Positions 1-5,860 of a stretch of DNA of 9,180 bases are shown one piece after another (positions within the stretch are counted from its first letter, which is position 1; each line of letters starts with the position of its first letter). The DNA is from Oscillospiraceae bacterium (lineage in GTDB: Bacteria; Bacillota; Clostridia; Oscillospirales; Ruminococcaceae), in contig DMMB01000081.1 in assembly GCA_003453215.1 (NCBI GenBank), positions 498 through 9,677 on the forward strand, read 5' to 3'. The translations under genes and the position numbers were made by a program. The notes below the pieces were generated by a model. That model made no database searches. It was not told where the DNA came from and saw only the letters and a program-made list of their open reading frames with translations.

Positions 1-2341
1 CGTTGGTGCCGAAGGAGAAGAAGTCCGCCTCGGTTGCAATCTCATCGGCAGTCAGCGCTGCGCGGGGGATCTCAATCATGGTACCCACTTCGTACTTCAT
101 ATCTACGCCCGCCTCAGCAATCAGCTTATCAGCGGTAGCAACGATGATGTCCTTAACAAACTTCAGCTCCTTCACTTCGCCTACCAGCGGTACCATGATG
201 TGAGGAGTAATCATGATGCCCAGCTTCTTGGAAGCGGAGATGGCCGCCTTGATAACAGCGGTGGTCTGCATTTCGGCAATCTCGGGGAAGGAAACCGCCA
301 AACGGCAGCCACGGTGACCCATCATCGGGTTAAACTCGTGCAGAGAAGCAATGACAGCCTTCAGCTCGTCTACGGTCATCTTCAGCTCGCCCGCAATCTC
401 CACAATATCCTCTTCCTTGGTGGGCAGGAACTCATGCAGAGGGGGATCCAGGTAACGGATGGTCATGGGACGCTCGCCCATTACCATGTACATGGCCTCA
501 AAGTCGCTCTCCTGGTAAGGTTCTACTTTGGCCAGAGCGGCGCGGCGCTCCTCAACGGTACGGGCCACGATCATCTCACGCACTGCCTTAATGCGGTCGC
601 CCTCAAAGAACATGTGCTCGGTACGGCACAGGCCAATGCCTTCGGCGCCGAAATCAACAGCGTGCTTGGCATCGCGGGGGTTATCGGCGTTGGTAAAGAC
701 CTTCAGGCGGCGAACGCTGTCAGCCCAGCCCATAAAGCGGCCAAAGTCGCCGGAAATGGTTGCATCGGTGGTGGGGATTGCCTCGCCGTAAATGCAGCCG
801 GTGGAACCATCGATGGAAAGCCAGTCGCCCTCGTGGTAAACCTTGCCGCCCAGGGTGAACTGCTTGTTATCATAGTCTACGGTAATCTCACCGCAGCCGG
901 AAACGCAGCAGGTGCCCATGCCGCGGGCTACTACGGCCGCATGGCTGGTCATACCGCCGCGGACCGTCAGGATACCCTGAGAAACCACCATGCCCTCGAT
1001 ATCCTCGGGAGAGGTTTCCAGACGAACCAGGATAACCTTCTTCATCTTGCCGCTCTCTACGGCGTTCTTGGCGTCCTCCGCGGTAAATACAACCTGGCCG
1101 CAGGCAGCGCCGGGGGAAGCGGCCAGACCCTTGCCGATAACCTCAGCCTTCTTCAGGGCCTCCGCATCAAACTGGGGATGCAGCAGGCTGTCCAGCTGCT
1201 TGGGCTCTACGCGCAGTACAGCCTCTTTCTCGGTAATCATGCCCTCGTCTACCAGGTCAACGGCAATCTTCAGGGCGGCGGCAGCGGTGCGCTTGCCGTT
1301 ACGGGTCTGCAGCATATACAGCTTACCATTTTCAATGGTGAACTCCATGTCCTGCATATCGCGGTAATGTTTCTCCAGACGGCTGGCAATGTCTACAAAC
1401 TGCTTGTAAACTTCGGGCATCTCCTCGGCCAGCTTGCTGATGGGAGAAGGAGTACGGATACCGGCTACTACATCTTCGCCCTGGGCGTTGATGAGGTACT
1501 CGCCGAACAGTGCCTTCTCACCGGTGGCGGGGTTACGGGTAAAGGCTACGCCGGTACCGCTGGTGTTGCCGCTGTTGCCGAACGCCATGGACTGTACGTT
1601 AACGGCAGTACCCCAGTCGTAGGGGATCTCGTTCATGCGGCGATAAACGTTGGCGCGGGGGTTATCCCAGCTGCGGAATACGGCCTTGACCGCCTCGATC
1701 AGCTGAACCTTGGGATCCTGGGGGAAGTCCTCGCCCTTTTCTTTCTTGTAGAATTCCTTAAAGCGGACCACCAGTTCCTTCATGTCCTCGGTGTCCAGGT
1801 CAACGTCGTTCTTTACGCCCTTCTTTTCTTTCAGCTCGTCAATGATCTCCTCAAAGCGCTTCTTGGAAAGCTCCATAACAACGTCCGAGAACATCTGAAT
1901 AAAACGACGATAGCTATCGTAGGCAAAGCGGGGGTTGTTGGTCTGCTTGGCCAGGCCCTGTACGGATTCATCGTTCAGGCCCAGGTTCAGGATGGTATCC
2001 ATCATGCCGGGCATGGAAGCGCGGGCGCCGGAACGAACAGAGACCAGCAGGGGGCTCTCTACATCGCCGAACTTCTTGCCCACCTTCTTTTCCAGCTTCT
2101 CCAGATAAGCAAAGATATCCGCCATGATGTCTTCATTGATCTGACGGCCATCGGTGTAGTACTGGGTGCAGGCTTCGGTGGTGATGGTAAAGCCGGGAGG
2201 CACAGGCATACCGGCGTTGGTCATCTCGGCCAGGTTGGCGCCTTTGCCGCCCAACAGCTCGCGCATATCCTTGTTGCCCTCTTCAAACATATAGAGGTAC
2301 TTTTTCTTGCCGCTTTCCGCAGCGTGTTTCTTCCCAAACAT
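1..2341 (-). CDS. ppdK: Pyruvate, phosphate dikinase, C-terminus cut by window edge
   Basis: Catalyses reversible interconversion of pyruvate + ATP + Pi with PEP + AMP + PPi in the cytoplasm; in anaerobes it commonly serves glycolysis or gluconeogenesis. The minus strand reads 780 codons without a stop and leaves at the left edge. Seen: an N-terminal ATP-grasp region with GGKGANLAEM (about residues 31-40) and SVRSGARASMPG (101-112); the swivelling phosphohistidine domain with GGMTSHAAVVARG, phosphorylated His at residue 467 and the neighbouring Thr465; the PEP-binding barrel with GLCRTEHMFF and GTMIEIPRAAL, ending in FFSFGTN. Roughly 100 residues are missing compared with the ~875-residue family, including the catalytic Cys near the C-terminus. 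The N-terminus is about 12 residues longer and lysine-rich relative to Clostridium symbiosum PPDK. The start ATG (2341-2339) is chosen because AAGGAGGA lies at 2358-2351. A plus-strand open frame of 776 codons lies antisense and is a shadow. Confidence 0.97.
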   Translation of the reverse strand, partial: MFGKKHAAESGKKKYLYMFEEGNKDMRELLGGKGANLAEMTNAGMPVPPGFTITTEACTQYYTDGRQINEDIMADIFAYLEKLEKKVGKKFGDVESPLLVSVRSGARASMPGMMDTILNLGLNDESVQGLAKQTNNPRFAYDSYRRFIQMFSDVVMELSKKRFEEIIDELKEKKGVKNDVDLDTEDMKELVVRFKEFYKKEKGEDFPQDPKVQLIEAVKAVFRSWDNPRANVYRRMNEIPYDWGTAVNVQSMAFGNSGNTSGTGVAFTRNPATGEKALFGEYLINAQGEDVVAGIRTPSPISKLAEEMPEVYKQFVDIASRLEKHYRDMQDMEFTIENGKLYMLQTRNGKRTAAAALKIAVDLVDEGMITEKEAVLRVEPKQLDSLLHPQFDAEALKKAEVIGKGLAASPGAACGQVVFTAEDAKNAVESGKMKKVILVRLETSPEDIEGMVVSQGILTVRGGMTSHAAVVARGMGTCCVSGCGEITVDYDNKQFTLGGKVYHEGDWLSIDGSTGCIYGEAIPTTDATISGDFGRFMGWADSVRRLKVFTNADNPRDAKHAVDFGAEGIGLCRTEHMFFEGDRIKAVREMIVARTVEERRAALAKVEPYQESDFEAMYMVMGERPMTIRYLDPPLHEFLPTKEEDIVEIAGELKMTVDELKAVIASLHEFNPMMGHRGCRLAVSFPEIAEMQTTAVIKAAISASKKLGIMITPHIMVPLVGEVKELKFVKDIIVATADKLIAEAGVDMKYEVGTMIEIPRAALTADEIATEADFFSFGTN

Positions 2342-2378
2342 TTTGCGTCGTCCTCCTTGGATAAATTGAATTTCTTAC

Positions 2379-2404
2379 ATTCCCCGGGCAGGCCACGGGG
2401 GAAT
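2379..2404 (-). promoter_or_regulatory. Stem-loop in the ppdK 5' leader
   Basis: ATTCCCC (2404-2398 on the minus strand) pairs perfectly with GGGGAAT (2385-2379) around a 12-nt loop, within the predicted leader and about 20 nt before the ribosome binding site. A smaller stem, GGCGC-AGA-GCGCC, lies upstream at 2435-2423. They may stabilise the transcript or affect translation; no known riboswitch is recognised. Confidence 0.4.
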
Positions 2405-2444
2405 TTGCCTGTCCGGTCCTTAGGCGCTCTGCGCCATTGTTATT

Positions 2445-2473
2445 ATTATAACACACTTTCATGCGAATGCCAC
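2445..2473 (-). promoter_or_regulatory. Probable sigma-A promoter of ppdK (extended -10)
   Basis: On the minus strand a perfect TATAAT (2450-2445) is preceded by TGT, giving an extended -10 element. A GTGGCA hexamer (2473-2468) lies exactly 17 nt upstream and matches four of six TTGACA positions. Transcription would begin near 2438, leaving a leader of about 100 nt before ppdK. An inverted repeat, TGTTAT-TATT-ATAACA (2438-2453), sits exactly over the -10 box and the start point; this could be an operator or simply the AT-rich melting region. Confidence 0.6.
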
Positions 2474-2516
2474 AGTTTTTTTGATAGTTTTTCAGACTGT
2501 TTTCATAGGTTTTCTC

Positions 2517-2753
2517 CTATAAGTTTATAAAAAAGTACACATTTCCCGGTTTGGAGCGTTGCCGCTGCCGCTTCCTCTGTGGATAACGCCTAATTTTCGC
2601 CCTTGCCGGGCGCGTTTTTTCTCCCTTTTCGGCTGCTTCTCCCCTTGCAAAAAGCCCCCAAACAGCCCATAATATCAAATAGATAATGTCTTGCTGCGCC
2701 CATCGATCGTCTTTTGGGCGCAAAGGATAAAAATATTTTCCCACCTCCCTCAT
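2517..2753 (-). CDS. Hypothetical small basic protein, 78 residues (doubtful)
   Basis: Not recognised. The frame opens at ATG 2753 with a good Shine-Dalgarno (GAGGAGGGG, spacing about 4-7 nt) and stops at TAG 2519-2517, about 70 bp before the ppdK promoter and on the same strand. A TTG start at 2789 would give 90 residues but has no better binding site. Visible features: a short hydrophobic segment at about residues 22-36 (DIIYLILWAVWGLFA), too short to be a confident membrane helix, followed by a strongly basic tail rich in Arg and Lys. It uses AGG, GGA and ATA codons that are rare in the neighbouring genes, and its coding strand lies antisense to the predicted glmU leader. It may therefore be a chance frame in an intergenic region. 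Confidence 0.3.
   Translation of the reverse strand: MREVGKYFYPLRPKDDRWAQQDIIYLILWAVWGLFARGEAAEKGEKTRPARAKIRRYPQRKRQRQRSKPGNVYFFINL
2585..2620 (+). terminator. Weak terminator-like hairpin with T6 run, plus strand
   Basis: CGCCC (2598-2602) pairs with GGGCG (2608-2612) around TTGCC, followed by CG and six T (2615-2620). AACGC (2585-2589) and GCGTT (2612-2616) offer an alternative outer stem. No plus-strand gene lies upstream, so it would only stop stray transcription running antisense out of ppdK toward glmU. The short stem makes this uncertain. Confidence 0.3.
2645..2673 (+). promoter_or_regulatory. Candidate promoter for the glmU-prs unit
   Basis: TTGCAA (2645-2650) and CATAAT (2668-2673) are separated by exactly 17 nt on the plus strand, matching the sigma-A consensus at four and five of six positions. 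It would give a leader of about 225 nt ahead of the glmU-like gene, containing the hairpin at 2811-2847. It lies inside the doubtful minus-strand small ORF. Confidence 0.35.
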
Positions 2754-2810
2754 CGTTCCCCTCCTCAGAAATAGGGAACTATGAGGCAAGTAAGTAAACG
2801 CTTCGGGGCT

Positions 2811-2847
2811 GGCGGCACCGTTTTCCGGGAAAAATCAGCGGTCCGCC
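2811..2847 (+). promoter_or_regulatory. Long stem-loop in the glmU leader
   Basis: GGCGG (2811-2815) pairs with CCGCC (2843-2847). After a single bulged C, ACCG (2817-2820) pairs with CGGT (2839-2842), and TTTTC (2821-2825) pairs with GAAAA (2829-2833) around a CGG loop, leaving a 5-nt bulge on the 3' side. That is 14 pairs in 37 nt, 60 nt before the start codon. Further on, CCTTT (2873-2877) can pair with AAAGG (2892-2896), covering part of the Shine-Dalgarno. No named riboswitch is recognised. Confidence 0.4.
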
Positions 2848-2906
2848 CTCTCTCGCTGCGCGCTCTTTCCGGCCTTTCCTATTTTACCAGAAAAGGAGGA
2901 TTTCCC

Positions 2907-3584
2907 ATGCCCAAAACCGACCCCGCCCGCGAGGCTCTGCTCACTGCGCTGGAAGCCTCCGGCGTTCATATTCCCCTTTGGGATGGCATTCTCATCGAGG
3001 ATACCGTTGCCATCGCCCCCGGCGCCACCATTCTGCCGGGCTGCATCCTGCGGGGAAAAACCACCGTTGCCGCCGGTTCGGTCATTGGCCCCGGCAGCGT
3101 CCTCACCGATGCCGTCATCGGCGAAAACTGCACCGTCAAAAATACCTATATCACCGAATCCACGCTGGAGGAAAATGTCTCCATCGGGCCGTTTTCTCAG
3201 GTGCGCCCCGGCTGTCATATTGCGGCCGGCTGCAAAATCGGTGATTTTGTCGAAGTTAAAAATTCCACCATCGGCCCCAAAACCGCCATTGCCCACCTCA
3301 CCTATGTCGGCGATACCGATTGCGGCGGCGGGGGAAATTTCGGCTGCGGCGTGGCCATTGCCAATTTTAATGGCAAGGAAAAATTCCGCACCACCATCGG
3401 CGATGGTGCTTTCCTGGGCTGCAATACTAATCTGGTTGCCCCGGTCACCATCGGGGCCGGGGCCTATACGGCCGCCGGGGCCACCGTCACCCGGGATGTC
3501 CCGGAGGACGCCATGCTCATTGCCCGCGCCGAACAGACCATCAAGCCCGGGCTGGCCCGCCGCTTCCGCCGGGAGAAAAAGTAA
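2907..3584 (+). CDS. glmU: Stand-alone GlmU-type glucosamine-1-phosphate N-acetyltransferase
   Basis: A 225-residue left-handed beta-helix protein matching only the C-terminal half of bifunctional GlmU (about 455 residues), which transfers acetyl from acetyl-CoA to glucosamine-1-phosphate for UDP-GlcNAc synthesis. Hexapeptide repeats run from about residue 28. The acetyltransferase residues appear intact by family alignment to E. coli: Arg100 in QVRPG (R333), Lys118 in FVEVK (K351), His130 and Tyr133 in HLTYVGD (H363, Y366), Asn144 (N377), and Lys159 in NGKEKF (K392). E. coli Tyr387 is Phe154 here. The N-terminal uridylyltransferase with its LAAGxGTRM loop is absent; upstream in-frame sequence back to 2781 has no such motif. 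The start ATG 2907 has AGGAGG at 2894-2899. It heads the prs unit as in Bacillus gcaD-prs, with an 84-bp gap to prs. The symbol is used for the homologous half only. Confidence 0.9.
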   Translation: MPKTDPAREALLTALEASGVHIPLWDGILIEDTVAIAPGATILPGCILRGKTTVAAGSVIGPGSVLTDAVIGENCTVKNTYITESTLEENVSIGPFSQVRPGCHIAAGCKIGDFVEVKNSTIGPKTAIAHLTYVGDTDCGGGGNFGCGVAIANFNGKEKFRTTIGDGAFLGCNTNLVAPVTIGAGAYTAAGATVTRDVPEDAMLIARAEQTIKPGLARRFRREKK

Positions 3585-3613
3585 CCGTTTTTCCCCTTCC
3601 TTTTCGGGAACAC

Positions 3614-3629
3614 ACACCGTCACCGGTGT
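3614..3629 (+). other. Small hairpin between the glmU-like gene and prs
   Basis: ACACCG (3614-3619) pairs perfectly with CGGTGT (3624-3629) around a TCAC loop, 39 nt before the prs start. There is no T-run after it, so it is unlikely to terminate. It could be an mRNA processing or stability element within the operon. Confidence 0.3.
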
Positions 3630-3668
3630 TTGACCATAAAATACGATCAACTGGGAGTAGAAAAAATC

Positions 3669-4634
3669 ATGAAAAGTATCCACGGAAAAGACATTAAGAT
3701 CTTCGCCTGCAATTCCAATAAGAAGCTGGCGCAGGACATTGCCGCCGCCATGGGCCTGCCAATGGGCCGCTGCACTGTCGGCGCTTTTGCTGATGGCGAA
3801 GTCTCCATCTCCATCGAAGAATCGGTTCGCGGCTCCGATGTATTTGTTGTCCAGTCCACCTGCGGCCCCGTCAATGATAACCTGATGGAACTGCTCATCA
3901 TGATCGATGCCTTTAAGCGTGCCTCCGCCGGCCGTATCACTGCCGTTATCCCCTACTACGGCTACGCCCGCCAGGACCGCAAGGCCAAAGCCCGCGACCC
4001 GATCTCTGCCAAGCTGGTTGCCGATCTTATCTCCGTCGCCGGCGCCGATCGCGTCCTCAGCATGGATCTCCATGTAGCGCAGATTCAGGGCTTCTTCAAT
4101 ATCCCCGTCGATCACCTGATGGGCACCCCCATTCTGGCACCTTACTTTGTCGAAAAGTTCAAGGATCTTCCCCGCGAAGAAATTGCCGTTGTTTCTCCCG
4201 ATCTGGGTTCCGTCACCCGCGCCCGCAAGTTTGCCGAGCGCCTGGATTGCCCGCTGGCCATCATCGATAAGCGCCGTCCCCGCGCCAATGTCAGCGAAGT
4301 TATGAATATCATCGGCGATGTCCACGGCAAAACCGTGGTTCTGGTGGATGATATGGTGGATACCGCCGGTACCCTCTGCCACGGCGCCGAAGCCCTCATC
4401 AAGCTGGGCGGTGCCAAGGAAGTTTACGCCTGCGCCACCCATGGTGTTCTTTCCGGCCCGGCCATTCAGCGCATCACCGATAGCGTCATTACCGAAACCG
4501 TATTCCTGGATACCATTCCCGCTAAGGAAGGCATTGAGGCGGCCCGCATCAAGATGCTTTCTGTTGCCCCCGTCTTTGCCGAGGCCATCAGCCGCATCTA
4601 TGAGGACAAGCCCGTTTCGCCCCTTTTCACCTGA
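3669..4634 (+). CDS. prs: Ribose-phosphate pyrophosphokinase (PRPP synthase)
   Basis: Makes 5-phosphoribosyl-1-pyrophosphate from ribose-5-phosphate and ATP for purine, pyrimidine, His, Trp and NAD synthesis; cytoplasmic, class I (phosphate-activated) type by similarity. At 321 residues it is close to Bacillus Prs (317). Seen: YYGYARQDRK (96-105, ATP site), DLHVAQIQGFF (133-143, catalytic His135), KRRPR (201-205, flexible catalytic loop), VLVDDMVDTAGT (224-235, the PRPP-binding signature) and THGVLSGPA. ATG 3669 is preferred, with GGGAG at 3653-3657, over an in-frame TTG at 3630 that would add 13 residues not found in the family. The ribosome binding site is weaker than those of its neighbours and lies 11 nt away. 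It is probably cotranscribed with the glmU-like gene and ends at a strong intrinsic terminator. The Bacillus neighbour ctc is missing. Confidence 0.98.
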   Translation: MKSIHGKDIKIFACNSNKKLAQDIAAAMGLPMGRCTVGAFADGEVSISIEESVRGSDVFVVQSTCGPVNDNLMELLIMIDAFKRASAGRITAVIPYYGYARQDRKAKARDPISAKLVADLISVAGADRVLSMDLHVAQIQGFFNIPVDHLMGTPILAPYFVEKFKDLPREEIAVVSPDLGSVTRARKFAERLDCPLAIIDKRRPRANVSEVMNIIGDVHGKTVVLVDDMVDTAGTLCHGAEALIKLGGAKEVYACATHGVLSGPAIQRITDSVITETVFLDTIPAKEGIEAARIKMLSVAPVFAEAISRIYEDKPVSPLFT

Positions 4635-4640
4635 TTTTTA

Positions 4641-4649
4641 TGTTATACT
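4641..4649 (+). promoter_or_regulatory. Extended -10 promoter candidate for pth
   Basis: TGT followed by TATACT (4644-4649) forms an extended -10 element just after the prs stop; no good -35 box is visible. Transcription would begin near 4656, inside the 5' arm of the prs terminator, so a transcript from here would lack part of that arm and escape termination, giving pth its own promoter. Confidence 0.4.
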
Positions 4650-4651
4650 TC

Positions 4652-4684
4652 GGCAGGAGAGACCCGCTCTCTCCTGCCCTTTTT
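4652..4684 (+). terminator. Rho-independent terminator after prs
   Basis: GGCAGGAGAG (4652-4661) pairs perfectly over 10 bp with CTCTCCTGCC (4669-4678), with a 7-nt loop followed by C and five T. It begins 17 nt after the prs stop codon and lies 13 nt before the pth start, so it overlaps the pth leader. Confidence 0.85.
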
Positions 4685-4697
4685 CTCCGGAGGTTTT

Positions 4698-5318
4698 ATG
4701 GGATTTTTTAAGAAGAAAGAGCCTGCGGCCGTTTCGGCTCCCGTTTACGGCCCGGTGGAATTTGTCATCTGCGGGCTGGGCAACCCCGGCAGCAAATACG
4801 GCAATACCCGGCATAATATCGGCTTCTGTGCTTTGGATGTTCTGGCCAAAGACTGCGGCGCTGCGGTGGAACGCTCCCGCTTCCATGCCATGACCGGCGA
4901 AGCCATGCTGGATGGCCGCCATGTGCTGCTGATGAAGCCCACCACCTATATGAACCTTTCCGGCCAGGCAGTGCAGGAGGCCATGAAATTCTATAAGCTC
5001 CCCCCGGAGCGGCTGATTGTCCTTTCCGATGACATTTCCCTGCCGGTGGGTAAAATGCGGATCCGCACCAAAGGCTCCGCCGGCGGCCACAATGGCCTCA
5101 AGGATATTATCCTCAAGCTGGGCAGCGATCAGTTCCCCCGCATCAAATTTGGCGTGGGGGCCAAGCCAAACCCCGAATATGACCTGGCCGATTGGGTGCT
5201 GGGGCAGTTTACCGAAGCGGAGGGCAAAACCCTTTATCCCCTGCTGCAGAATACCGCCGAAGCCTGTACCCTCATCATGCAGGGCAAGCCGGAAGAAGCC
5301 ATGAGCCGCTTTAATTAA
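4698..5318 (+). CDS. pth: Peptidyl-tRNA hydrolase
   Basis: Cleaves the ester bond of peptidyl-tRNAs released from stalled ribosomes and recycles tRNA; cytoplasmic and usually essential. At 206 residues it is slightly long for the bacterial Pth family (about 185-195) because of a 20-residue lysine- and alanine-rich N-terminal extension (MGFFKKKEPAAVSAP...). Catalytic and binding residues are visible, E. coli equivalents in brackets: Asn29 [N10] and His39 [H20] in GLGNPGSKYGNTRHN, Asn86 [N68] in PTTYMNLSG, Asp111 [D93] in VLSDDISLP, Asn132 [N114] in GGHNGLKD. The start ATG follows CCGGAGG at only 4-nt spacing, which is short but otherwise a strong match. It lies between the prs terminator and a long repeat-rich interval, so it is probably transcribed alone from the 4641-4649 element or by read-through. 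In Bacillus the equivalent gene is spoVC. Confidence 0.97.
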   Translation: MGFFKKKEPAAVSAPVYGPVEFVICGLGNPGSKYGNTRHNIGFCALDVLAKDCGAAVERSRFHAMTGEAMLDGRHVLLMKPTTYMNLSGQAVQEAMKFYKLPPERLIVLSDDISLPVGKMRIRTKGSAGGHNGLKDIILKLGSDQFPRIKFGVGAKPNPEYDLADWVLGQFTEAEGKTLYPLLQNTAEACTLIMQGKPEEAMSRFN

Positions 5319-5353
5319 GGCTCCGGTCCCGCCAAACCGCATACTCTCATCCA

Positions 5354-5386
5354 CCGCCGCAGCACCGGGCAACCGGTCTCCGGCGG
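5354..5386 (+). other. Two-stage stem-loop with GCAA tetraloop after pth
   Basis: CCGCCG (5354-5359) pairs with CGGCGG (5381-5386). An internal loop (4 by 3 nt) follows, then ACCGG (5364-5368) pairs with CCGGT (5373-5377) closed by GCAA, a GNRA tetraloop. It starts 36 nt after the pth stop and is followed by only weakly T-rich sequence (GGTTGTTT at 5394-5401). It could stabilise or end the pth transcript, but is not a classical terminator. Confidence 0.45.
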
Positions 5387-5388
5387 CA

Positions 5389-5583
5389 TTGCTGGTTGTT
5401 TCGCCTTCGGCGAGGAATTCTCCTTGGAAACGTTGTCTCTCGCTTCACATTTTAGAAATTTCAATCGGTCTCCCCTATGGAGACGAGATGATAAGCACAG
5501 TGAACCAAGAGGACTACTGGCAGAAATGATATCCCGGTTCCATGTCGCCTAACGGCGTCGCAAAGCCTTATAAAAGGTTATAA
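5389..5583 (+). other. Short reading frame interrupted by one TGA
   Basis: The frame from TTG 5389 runs 46 codons to TGA at 5527-5529 and, past it, 17 more codons to TAA at 5581-5583. An internal ATG (5488) with GGAG at 5479-5482 would make a 13-residue peptide (MISTVNQEDYWQK). The continuation reads YPGSMSPNGVAKPYKRL. The last part overlaps the first repeat element. Not recognised; it could be a decayed gene, repeat-borne sequence or chance. Confidence 0.15.
5455..5476 (+). repeat. Imperfect direct repeat, copy 1 (copy 2 at 5788-5808)
   Basis: Both copies read GAAATTT, then an A-rich variable triplet, CGG and CTCCCCT; I count 18 identical positions with three substitutions and one gap. Copy 1 runs into a hairpin, GTCTCC-CCTAT-GGAGAC (5468-5484); copy 2 runs into CCCC...GGGG (5804-5823). 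The shared layout suggests a second, more degenerate repeat family in the interval. Confidence 0.4.
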
Positions 5584-5686
5584 TTTGTACGCCTACCCGG
5601 CGAGGGCCTACTTTTACTTGTGTAAAAGTAGGCAAAACACCCTTGGGGCTGCGCCCCAAGACCCCGACGCACCGGAACGCCCGCTC
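5544..5686 (+). repeat. Structured 143-nt repeat element, copy A
   Basis: Four hairpins in order: CCTT-ATAA-AAGG (5566-5577); CGCC-TACCC-GGCG (5590-5602); a perfect 12-bp stem GCCTACTTTTAC / GTAAAAGTAGGC with TTGT loop (5606-5633); and a perfect 8-bp stem CTTGGGGC-TGC-GCCCCAAG (5642-5660). A 21-nt tail (5666-5686), beginning GACGCACC and ending CCGCTC, is identical in copy B. Copy B (6282-6424, minus strand) has the same total length and the same hairpin order, with base-pair-preserving differences in the stems. The outer boundaries are where similarity to copy B fades; the left boundary is less certain than the right. No open frame is conserved between copies. Mobile hairpin repeat or non-coding RNA are both possible. 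Confidence 0.75.
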
Positions 5687-5831
5687 TTCGGAGGTATTGC
5701 TGATTTGTACTTTATTCCATTTTCAAGGTGCAGTGGGAGGCAGGTTCCCGCAGAGGCAGACCCACAAATTGCCCGATGAGATCTGCTGAAATTTAAGCCG
5801 GCTCCCCTGTTTTACCGATGGGGAAGAAAGG

Positions 5832-5854
5832 CTCTCAGTATCCGATAGTGAGAG
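5832..5854. repeat. Near-perfect palindrome
   Basis: CTCTCA (5832-5837) pairs with TGAGAG (5849-5854), and TAT (5839-5841) with ATA (5845-5847), separated by one G-G mismatch and a CCG loop. It resembles an operator or a small stem-loop at the left edge of the AT-rich patch; no neighbouring gene explains it. Confidence 0.35.
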
Positions 5855-5860
5855 GTTCCA

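Noticed and set aside
200..2530. 776-codon plus-strand open frame antisense to ppdK
   Set aside because: The minus strand is unmistakably ppdK across the same bases; the antisense frame is open because of strong codon bias and matches no protein family I know.
3630..3668. TTG start giving prs 13 extra residues
   Set aside because: The PRPP synthase family begins close to ATG 3669, which has its own GGGAG site.
2835..4442. 535-codon minus-strand open frame spanning the glmU-like gene and prs
   Set aside because: It is rich in Gly, Asp, Asn and Ala in the way typical of antisense shadows, and crosses two certain plus-strand genes.
5642..5660. Hairpin 4 of copy A as an intrinsic terminator
   Set aside because: Followed by ACCCC on the plus strand; on the minus strand only GGTGTTTTG follows, too weak a T-run.
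5585..5779. 64-codon plus-strand frame across repeat copy A
   Set aside because: It translates through the hairpins, has no good ribosome site, and copy B does not preserve the frame.
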